Assembly: GCA_002387325.1 (NCBI GenBank)
Contig: DGIN01000071.1
Span: forward strand, 1-11,212
DNA: 11,212 nucleotides
Source: Bacteroidales bacterium UBA4621
GTDB lineage: Bacteria > Bacteroidota > Bacteroidia > Bacteroidales > Paludibacteraceae
Reading direction: 5' to 3'
The position numbers and the translations under genes are program-made. The notes under the pieces were generated by a model. The model was not told the origin of the DNA. It saw only the letters and a program-made list of their open reading frames with translations, and searched no databases. Shown one piece after another: positions 5,569 through 11,212 of the stretch (position 1 is the stretch's first letter; each line of letters opens with the position of its first letter).

Positions 5569-8256
5569 TTACAGTACAACTTTCTGGCTTCCGTATCGGG
5601 TGGCGACGATGTAATACCCTGATTCCAAATCCATTGCAGCGGTGGCTGTTCCTTGCGGGAAAGCATATAAAAGGGTCCCATTGACGCTATATACGCTTAC
5701 CGCCTCGCCGTGGGTGTGTATGGTCAATGTATTGCCGCTGACCTCACACAACATCTCGGAGCTGTCTATCTGCGGCACATTGCCCTCATCGGTAGATACC
5801 GCCTCTCTGTAGCGGATAGCAAAACGGCGGGACTGCGTAGCAACACCCACCCCGTCCGTTACATAGCACTCAAAGGGGTATAGCGCACGGCTCAACGAAG
5901 AGTGCCGGAACGTGTTGCCGTTGTTCTCCAACAGATACACACAACTTACACTCTGGCGTGCCATTGTGTTGTTTCCCGACATCAGCGCAGTACCGCCATG
6001 CTTTACGGAGAATTTCGTCTCTATAGCAGGTTTATCCATACTGCGGAATGTTACCACTTTGTCATCATACCAACTCTGCTTGAACTGTATCAGATACGGG
6101 GTATATCCTTCCACTTTGTCTGTGGTCATAAACTCAGGATACCCCTCCTCATCGAATGTTCCTGCCTGCTTGAGCAGCCAGAAATGACCGCCTTTGCCTC
6201 TTACCCACGGTGTAATCTCCACTTCCGCATTGTCATCGGTGTCATACAGCGTTACCGACTCTACATCAAACGGCAGGTACAGGGTCTCCCATTGTCCGGA
6301 TTTGAAGATACGGTGGTAGAGAATATGATCCACGTTCATATCCGCCTCTGCCTCTGTCAGCAGACTTTCCGCATTCGGGTAGTTGTGGTGGTAGATATCC
6401 ATCTCGCAGTTTTCACCCCACGTCCATGATTTCAGGATGTTGCCGCTGTTTCTCCACGCAGTTCTATAGTCTATCAGATAGGAACAAGGCACATATACCG
6501 TACCGGTTGCACTCGCATTGACAAACGGGTTGGTATCGCCGCTTGCTTCCCTGCGCGGCGGCGTGGTACCCATAGCATATATGGCTGACAGTTTGGGGCA
6601 GTCGCCAAACGCCCAGCCGCCGATAGAGTCCACTGTAGAGGGTATCACCACCTTGGTCAGTGCCGAGTCTTTGCAGAAAGCGCGGTTGCCTATCACTTTC
6701 AGTCCTTCCGACAGACGTACCGAAGTCAGGTTAGGATAGTCGCGAAAGGCGTTGCTGCCGATGCTGCGCACAGTACCCGGTATCTCTATGGCAGTTACTC
6801 CGTTTCCTCCCCTGTATTTAGGGCAAGCCCAGTCGGCAATCTCCGTTACAATCAGTTGATATTTACCCAGTTGCACATTCGACGGTATGGTCATCGTGCC
6901 ATTGACAGGGTTCATCAGTTGTACCAGTGTCACCTCAGTATCCTTTTCCGACGGACGGGAGAACTGGAAGCCTCCTTTTGTAAAGAGACATGCGTCCTTT
7001 ATGCGGTGCCAATTCCAAGGCGCGATTTCCGTATAGCCACCCGTAAATCCCAATCCGCAAGGCACAATGATGTCGCATTTGTCCGCCTTCGGCATTCCTG
7101 CCAAAGGTCCCTCTGCATCCGTGGCAGGAGGAGCAGATGGCAGCATCTCCACCCATTCCAGTTTGGGGCAGTCGCCTATGCAATAGCCGCCCATGAATGT
7201 CACGGTACTCGGTATGGTGATATTGGTCAGCAACGAGTCCTTGCAGAACGCACGGTTGCCGATGTACTCCAGTCCCTCATTGAGCGTTACCGAACGGAGA
7301 CTGTGGCAGCGACGGAAGGCAGCATGGTTCAGTTTGCGCATGGTCTCCGGCAGCACCAAGGAGGTGATACGTACGCTTTTGGTATTGAAGACACTGCTGT
7401 CCACTTCCACCACAGAGTAAGTCCTGTCTGCTATCTTCGCCGATGCGGGTATAGCGAGTTCGCCGTCAATCGTATTCGACAGATAGCCGCATACGGACAC
7501 CTCTTTTTTGCTATTGTCAATCACACGGTAGCGCAACTTATTGTCCGAGAATATAGGACTTTCGTCGCACAAGTCGGTTACTATATTCTGATAGAAATGA
7601 CGGTAGATAGTATCGCCTTTGCTGTCAATGTAATACGAGTAGGAAGTATAGTCGGCATAGGCATCATACGAGCCGCACGGGATAAGGATATGTACATAGG
7701 GAAGACTCTCATAGAACATATTGTTGCCGCCCACCTTGGCGGGTACGGGCGACAGAAACTGTATATTCTCCAACCCGAAACATCTGCCGAAAGCGAAATC
7801 CGCGATGGTGTCCACTGTACTCGGTATCACCAGGGTTTCCACCAATGCCGAGTCGTTGCAGAACGCACGGTCGCCAATCATACGCAGCCCCTCATTCAGA
7901 GAGATAGAGGTCATCTTATCACACCGGTAGAACCCCTTGTCCTCAATGGTGGTAATGGTGTTAGGCAGTTCCACCTTGGTAATCTGCCTGCAACCGGAGA
8001 AACCCTCTGCAGCCACTGTGGTAACCTCATAGTTCACACCATCAAGTGTAACGGAGGCTGGAATCACGAGTTCTCCCATGAGGATAGCGGAGCCTTTCTG
8101 TACACTCACACTCAGTGTCGCACCATCCGTATTCAGTATGGTATATTCCAGCGTATTGCCCTCGTATGTATATTCGAATGCATACGCCTGTGAAAGAAAC
8201 ATTAATACTGCACACAGCAATAAACTTCTTCTTAAATTCACTAATACTCTATTCAT
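5569..8256 (-). CDS. BspA-type leucine-rich repeat surface protein with T9SS tail
   Basis: This is an 895-residue exported protein. Residues 1-26 are a signal peptide (SQAYA). Three related blocks follow, at about 30-235, 237-427 and 430-640. Each starts with a beta-rich stretch, continues with BspA/LRR_5 repeats and ends with a (V/I)PCG/S-type segment. The clearest shared core is IGDRAFCNDSAL at 127, IGNRAFCKDSLL at 332 and IGNRAFCKDSAL at 522, each followed by an IPSTV strand. Residues about 641-815 form a non-LRR beta domain (GQWETLYLPFDVESVTLYD). Residues 835-895 look like a short Por secretion tail (VSVYSVNGTLLYAF, ESGYYIVATRYGSQKVVL). BspA-like proteins act in adhesion and binding of host or microbial partners; the partner here is unknown. 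It is first gene of the operon, with a promoter about 140 bp upstream. Confidence 0.9.
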   Translation of the reverse strand: MNRVLVNLRRSLLLCAVLMFLSQAYAFEYTYEGNTLEYTILNTDGATLSVSVQKGSAILMGELVIPASVTLDGVNYEVTTVAAEGFSGCRQITKVELPNTITTIEDKGFYRCDKMTSISLNEGLRMIGDRAFCNDSALVETLVIPSTVDTIADFAFGRCFGLENIQFLSPVPAKVGGNNMFYESLPYVHILIPCGSYDAYADYTSYSYYIDSKGDTIYRHFYQNIVTDLCDESPIFSDNKLRYRVIDNSKKEVSVCGYLSNTIDGELAIPASAKIADRTYSVVEVDSSVFNTKSVRITSLVLPETMRKLNHAAFRRCHSLRSVTLNEGLEYIGNRAFCKDSLLTNITIPSTVTFMGGYCIGDCPKLEWVEMLPSAPPATDAEGPLAGMPKADKCDIIVPCGLGFTGGYTEIAPWNWHRIKDACLFTKGGFQFSRPSEKDTEVTLVQLMNPVNGTMTIPSNVQLGKYQLIVTEIADWACPKYRGGNGVTAIEIPGTVRSIGSNAFRDYPNLTSVRLSEGLKVIGNRAFCKDSALTKVVIPSTVDSIGGWAFGDCPKLSAIYAMGTTPPRREASGDTNPFVNASATGTVYVPCSYLIDYRTAWRNSGNILKSWTWGENCEMDIYHHNYPNAESLLTEAEADMNVDHILYHRIFKSGQWETLYLPFDVESVTLYDTDDNAEVEITPWVRGKGGHFWLLKQAGTFDEEGYPEFMTTDKVEGYTPYLIQFKQSWYDDKVVTFRSMDKPAIETKFSVKHGGTALMSGNNTMARQSVSCVYLLENNGNTFRHSSLSRALYPFECYVTDGVGVATQSRRFAIRYREAVSTDEGNVPQIDSSEMLCEVSGNTLTIHTHGEAVSVYSVNGTLLYAFPQGTATAAMDLESGYYIVATRYGSQKVVL

Positions 8257-8351
8257 AATTTATTTGGTATTTGGTCTGTTATCCATTTCAGGGGTGTTTG
8301 TTCACTGATTGTTCGGTTATTCAGTTTGGCTGCTGCAACCTCAGTTACCAC
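8253..8351 (-). other. Possible 32-codon upstream ORF overlapping the BspA start (ATGA)
   Basis: In the leader between the promoter and the BspA gene a frame opens at GTG (8351) and reads VVTEVAAAKLNNRTISEQ onward, ending in a TGA that overlaps the BspA ATG as ATGA. The product looks protein-like rather than low complexity. There is no ATG start and no ribosome-binding site, and the open frame runs back through the promoter, so it may be chance or a gene remnant. Confidence 0.25.
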
Positions 8352-8391
8352 CCTTTCAATCTCTTTTGTACATGAAAACGCAAAAGTGCGG

Positions 8392-8423
8392 CAAAGATAC
8401 GACTTTTTTGCAATATATACAAC
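8392..8423 (-). promoter_or_regulatory. Bacteroides-type promoter of the BspA operon
   Basis: On the minus strand TATCTTTG (8392-8399) matches the TAnnTTTG -7 consensus exactly, and GTTG (8420-8423) sits 20 bases upstream as a -33 element (consensus TTTG). The predicted leader is about 130 nt to the ATG at 8256. This is the best promoter match noticed in the window. Confidence 0.7.
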
Positions 8424-8537
8424 ATTTATTGCATTTTATTTATTAACAAACCGTTGTTTTTTCACTTTCGACTTATCGTCATCCGCTATCCATACAGGCA
8501 ACCGCATCAAAGCAATGTCCATATAGTTTATACGATA

Positions 8538-8585
8538 TTTTTATGCACTTTATGCAATATCAGGAGTGCATAAAGTGCATAAAAA
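8538..8585. repeat. 19-bp perfect inverted repeat made of four TTATGCA heptamers
   Basis: Arms 8538-8556 and 8567-8585 are exact reverse complements around a 10-base centre (atatcaggag). Each arm holds two direct TTATGCA copies 9 bp apart: 8541-8547 and 8550-8556, then TGCATAA at 8567-8573 and 8576-8582. The stem is AT-rich with the T run at its outer 5' edge on both strands, so it is not a standard intrinsic terminator. It lies about 115 bp upstream of the BspA promoter and could be an operator, a 3'-end hairpin of GH97 mRNA, or a mobile-element remnant. Confidence 0.8.
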
Positions 8586-8626
8586 CGAGGGTGTCTAATA
8601 AGTATAGAAAGCAGTGAAAAAGCAGG

Positions 8627-8669
8627 CAAGTCTGACGACTTGACTGCGGACGGGGCGTCCGCGTCCCCG
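8627..8669 (+). repeat. Hairpin pair including alpha repeat copy 1
   Basis: Bases 8627-8642 form a 6-bp stem with a TGAC loop (CAAGTC/GACTTG). Bases 8646-8662 form a perfect 7-bp stem with a GGG loop (GCGGACG/CGTCCGC). The 22 bases 8648-8669 are identical to 11021-11042 on the other side of the GH97 gene. Between here and the beta copies another 6-bp stem (AGGCAG/CTGCCT) is at 8726-8741; nothing gene-like is seen. Confidence 0.75.
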
Positions 8670-8764
8670 ACCATACTATATATTTACGGAAAAACGACAT
8701 TGAAAAGAGACAGCCTACACTTGTCAGGCAGCCTCCTGCCTTACGCTCACGTTTCCACAAACAT

Positions 8765-8817
8765 AACGGCGCGGGACGCGTTGTCGCTACAGATATGACG
8801 ATGCGGGACGCATCGTC
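8765..8817 (+). repeat. Two tandem beta hairpin repeats (9-3-9)
   Basis: Bases 8797-8817 form a perfect 9-bp stem with a GGA loop (GACGATGCG/CGCATCGTC). Bases 8765-8785 form a related 9-3-9 hairpin with the same GGA loop, 8 of 9 pairs including two G-U. The right halves share GCGGGACGC and differ at two of the next six bases. The first stem sequence recurs exactly at 11100-11120. Confidence 0.75.
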
Positions 8818-8841
8818 TCCATAGCACTGCAAATTCATCCA

Positions 8842-8874
8842 AGCACAAGAAACCTTCAGCAAAGAACTTGTGCT
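8842..8874 (-). other. 3' hairpin just downstream of the GH97 gene
   Basis: AGCACAAG (8842-8849) and CTTGTGCT (8867-8874) pair perfectly over 8 bp with a 17-base loop, starting 22 bp after the GH97 stop codon on the minus strand. There is no T-tract, so it may act as an mRNA 3'-end stabiliser or weak terminator; this is inferred. Confidence 0.4.
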
Positions 8875-8895
8875 ATACGGATTAGGATACCGGTA

Positions 8896-10956
8896 TTATC
8901 GTGCGATGAGGCGGATGGCGAAGCCGCCGCCTGAGGCGAGGCTGATGGTGAGGGGGGCGGATGCGGAGGTGATTTGCTGCTCCTCAATCACTGTGGCATA
9001 GGGGTTGGTCTGCCAGTCGGCATCGGGGGCATCACGGTAGATTTGCGCCGTGTAGGCTCTGCCTGTATGCGCTGTGTAGGCTTTGTCGGTATGCGCCGTG
9101 TCTCTGTTCGGCGAGGTAGTCTCTGCATCCCCATCAAAGAGGAACGACCAGTCGAGGGTGATGTCGCGGGGAGTGTCGTCATTGACGGCACCGATGTACC
9201 AGTCGGCGGACCGGCGGTCTTGGCGTGCCATAACGAGGTATTTGCCTATCTCGCCCGAAAGCAAGCGGGACTGCTCCCAGTCGCACGGCACATCGCGAAT
9301 GAATTGGAACTCTGCAGGGTGCTTCATATAGTTCTCGGGCAGGTCGCATGCCATCTGGAGCGGCGAGTACATAGTAACAAAGAGTCCGAGTTGGTTAGCC
9401 AGCGTAGCATGCACGCGGGTGTTCGGCTGCACGGGGTTGTCGAAACAGAAGACACCCGGGGTATAGTCGGCAGGACCGGCAAGCATACGCGTAAAAGGTA
9501 GCGTAGCCACATGGGAAGCGGGGCTTCCTCCGTCGGCACTCCATGCGTTCCACTCCTGCCCGCGGATACCCTCCTGCGTAAAGAAATTGGGGTATGTGCG
9601 GCAGAGACCTGTCGGCATCACCGGTTCGTGGTTGTCGATGCAGACATGGTGGCGGGCTGCGGTCTCGATGACACGGCGATAGTGGCGAACACCCGACTGG
9701 GAGCGGTTGTACTGCTTGCCGTCCACGGTGGTGATGATAGGACAGACATACCCCGTCTTGACGGAGTGCATACCGTAATGCTCCATATAGTCGTACGCCT
9801 CATCCAGTTCGCCCTCGTATTGGGCGGCATTGCCCTGTGTCTCGTGGTGGAAAACGATTTCCACACCGCGGCTGTGGGCATATTCTGCCAAATAATCAAT
9901 ATCGTAGTCGGAATAGGGCTTTACAAACGAGAATTTGGCTCCGGGAACCGTGCCGTCCCATGCGCCCCAACCTTCGTTCCAACCCTCGGCAAGGACACCG
10001 CCGAAACCGTTGTCGGCAGCGAAATCAATGTAACGCTTCATATTCTCGGTGGTGGCACCATGGATAGGTCCCTGGCTCCACGTCATCGTCTTGAGGTGCA
10101 TACCCCACCAGATACCGATGAATTTCATCGGGTGGATCCACGAAGTGTCTTCTATGCGACAGGGTTCGTTAAGGTTGAGCATCACACGCGATGCCACAAG
10201 TGCGGGCAGGTCATCCACGATAACCATCATACGCCACGGGGTCTGCCAAACGCCTGATTCGTATGCTGCTACGCCATTCTGCCACGGAGTGAGATAGGTA
10301 CGGATAGTATTGCCCGCATAGTAGAAATTCTCGGCAGGATAGTCGGTGAGGTTGGCTTCGTGGAGGAAAGCATAGCCACCGTCCGCCAACTCCAATGTGA
10401 TAGGCGAGCAGGTGGTATCTTTCTGCGAGATGGGTTCGCGTGTCCAAAGGGCTTCGTAGTACTCGGTGCGCCATGGGATAGACCATGCTTGCGGTTCGCG
10501 GACAAAACGATACTCGGTTTTCTCGTCCATAACGACCATACTGTCGATATTAGACGGGAACATATATCGAAAAGCGAAACCGTCGTTGAAGGCACGGAAG
10601 ACGATGTCCATTTTAGTTCCCGACTCGTGCTGCAGGTGTGCGGTCAGTTGGCGGTAATGGTTGCGGATAAGACGCTCCTCGCCCCAGACGGTCTCCCATG
10701 TCTCATCGAAAGAGGCGGTGTCCGTGCCGAGAAGGGTAAAGCCTCGGCTGAGGTCTTTGTTCTTCAACACCAGTCCGAGAGCCGACCAGTCGAGCATCGG
10801 GTTGCCCTTGCGGGAGAGTTGGTACTCGGGGTTGCCGTTGTTGCCTACACGGAAAGATACTTCCAATGTATTGGCAGGTGAGGAGAGTGTGGTCGGTCGT
10901 TGGCAGGCAGTGAGTGTGAGTGCCGCCAGCAATATACATCCAAAAAGTTTCTTCAT
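8896..10956 (-). CDS. Glycoside hydrolase family 97 lipoprotein, inverting alpha-glucosidase type (SusB-like)
   Basis: This is a 686-residue exo-acting glycosidase, probably releasing glucose from alpha-glucans. Residues 1-17 with Cys18 form a lipoprotein signal (LTAC), so it should be membrane-anchored. The N-terminal beta-sandwich (about 30-275) contains FLHEANL (Glu200, likely calcium ligand). The (beta/alpha)8 barrel (about 276-575) has FIGIWWG, VFHHET (Glu372), DNHEPVMPTGL (Glu444), TQEG (Glu462) and RGQEWN (Glu468). The 18- and 6-residue spacings of the last three equal those of SusB Glu508, Glu526 and Glu532 as I recall them, which points to the inverting subgroup and not the retaining alpha-galactosidase one. 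The C-terminal sheet domain ends YRDAPDADW to GGGFAIRLIAR and holds a repeat-derived insert at about 610-635. No SusC/SusD genes are nearby, so it is not part of a visible PUL. No consensus promoter was found upstream. Confidence 0.94.
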   Translation of the reverse strand: MKKLFGCILLAALTLTACQRPTTLSSPANTLEVSFRVGNNGNPEYQLSRKGNPMLDWSALGLVLKNKDLSRGFTLLGTDTASFDETWETVWGEERLIRNHYRQLTAHLQHESGTKMDIVFRAFNDGFAFRYMFPSNIDSMVVMDEKTEYRFVREPQAWSIPWRTEYYEALWTREPISQKDTTCSPITLELADGGYAFLHEANLTDYPAENFYYAGNTIRTYLTPWQNGVAAYESGVWQTPWRMMVIVDDLPALVASRVMLNLNEPCRIEDTSWIHPMKFIGIWWGMHLKTMTWSQGPIHGATTENMKRYIDFAADNGFGGVLAEGWNEGWGAWDGTVPGAKFSFVKPYSDYDIDYLAEYAHSRGVEIVFHHETQGNAAQYEGELDEAYDYMEHYGMHSVKTGYVCPIITTVDGKQYNRSQSGVRHYRRVIETAARHHVCIDNHEPVMPTGLCRTYPNFFTQEGIRGQEWNAWSADGGSPASHVATLPFTRMLAGPADYTPGVFCFDNPVQPNTRVHATLANQLGLFVTMYSPLQMACDLPENYMKHPAEFQFIRDVPCDWEQSRLLSGEIGKYLVMARQDRRSADWYIGAVNDDTPRDITLDWSFLFDGDAETTSPNRDTAHTDKAYTAHTGRAYTAQIYRDAPDADWQTNPYATVIEEQQITSASAPLTISLASGGGFAIRLIAR
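9044..9101 (-). repeat. 24-bp coding tandem repeat in the GH97 C-terminal domain
   Basis: Units begin at 9044, 9068 and 9092 (tgcgccgtgt, tgcgctgtgt, tgcgccgtgt), two full 24-bp copies and a partial third. They encode repeats of the type AYTAHTGR/AYTAQ and cause an in-frame insert next to the family-typical YTAxIYRDAPDADW strand. Confidence 0.75.
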
Positions 10957-11016
10957 TTGTATATTCTGTTGTTTCCGTTAAAAGATTCTTGTTATTCCAT
11001 CAATGCTCGTTAAAAA

Positions 11017-11043
11017 CCGGGGACGGGGCGTCCGCGTCCCCGG
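11017..11043 (+). repeat. Alpha hairpin repeat copy 2, upstream of GH97
   Basis: CCGGGGACG (11017-11025) pairs perfectly with CGTCCCCGG (11035-11043) around a 9-base loop; an alternative 5-bp inner stem with a GGG loop is also possible. Bases 11021-11042 are identical to 8648-8669, in the same orientation. It lies 61 bp upstream of the GH97 start codon. Confidence 0.75.
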
Positions 11044-11099
11044 AAAGGTTCCGTTGATTGCCGTCAATGAACCGTTAATGGATTGCTCTGCGGGCAATT

Positions 11100-11120
11100 G
11101 ACGATGCGAGCCGCATCGTC
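11100..11120 (+). repeat. Beta hairpin repeat copy, upstream of GH97
   Basis: GACGATGCG and CGCATCGTC form the same perfect 9-bp stem as at 8797-8817, but the loop is AGC instead of GGA. The changed loop with a kept stem suggests the structure matters. The rest of 10957-11212 shows no gene or consensus promoter. Confidence 0.75.
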
Positions 11121-11212
11121 CCCCAGCAGCGTATCCCTTGCAAAGTCTGTGCCTAAAGCATAGGTATGGGTACGGTATGGTCGGCACAATCAACCGTGTA
11201 TCTACCGTATAT

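Noticed and set aside
5547..5681. N-terminal extension of the small PVGD-tail protein
   Set aside because: It overlaps the end of the BspA gene and would bury the signal peptide; the ATG at 5546 explains the protein better.
6856..8193. Long (445-codon) plus-strand open frame opposite the BspA gene
   Set aside because: It is antisense to a well-supported gene; the product is rich in Arg/His/Cys without recognisable motifs or a signal, as expected for a shadow frame.
8586..8612. Text gagggtgtctaataagta looks like an IS terminal repeat
   Set aside because: No matching inverted end, target duplication or transposase gene was found in the window.
8560..8862. 100-codon minus-strand frame in the GH97-BspA spacer
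   Set aside because: It runs through the inverted repeat and the alpha and beta hairpins; its GTRTPRP segment is the alpha repeat translated, and the same peptide appears in another false frame at 10978-11193.
10978..11193. 71-codon minus-strand frame upstream of GH97
   Set aside because: It consists of translated repeat sequence with no protein-like features.

Overview
The window looks like a chromosomal segment of a T9SS-bearing Bacteroidales bacterium (Bacteroidota; gut- or rumen-type is an inference). Reasons: no Shine-Dalgarno-like sequences precede the starts; there is one good Bacteroides-type promoter (TAnnTTTG -7 box with a -33 element); two proteins end in Por secretion tails; and the window carries a BspA-type leucine-rich repeat protein, a SusB-like GH97 and a FISUMP-type surface protein.

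Positions 1-3500, plus strand, hold housekeeping genes: the 3' end of ftsK (chromosome translocase), lolA (periplasmic lipoprotein carrier), trxB (thioredoxin reductase) and galK (galactokinase). galK is closed by a strong intrinsic terminator at 3465-3500. The short spacers carry small tandem repeats: 9-bp and 11-bp period arrays before lolA, an 8-bp array before trxB, and a GC-rich hairpin repeat between trxB and galK.

Positions 3577-8423, minus strand, form a putative four-gene envelope operon read from a promoter at about 8392-8423. The order is a secreted BspA-like LRR protein with a T9SS tail, a 146-residue protein with a signal peptide and a PVGD/transmembrane/Arg-rich C-terminus resembling a tripartite sorting signal, a 153-residue mini-protein made of a short beta module plus a T9SS tail, and a FISUMP/C-type-lectin-like protein. 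The two small proteins are the least understood part of the window. The set may build or decorate the cell surface; this is inferred from domains and order only.

Positions 8424-8895 form a hairpin-rich spacer. It contains a 19-bp perfect inverted repeat built from four TTATGCA heptamers, then GC-rich 'alpha' and 'beta' hairpin repeats. Positions 8896-10956 encode a GH97 lipoprotein with the glutamates of the inverting alpha-glucosidase type. The spacer upstream of GH97 (10957-11212) carries the same alpha and beta repeats in the same order and orientation, so the GH97 gene is bracketed by direct repeats. No RNA gene, CRISPR array or transposase gene was seen.
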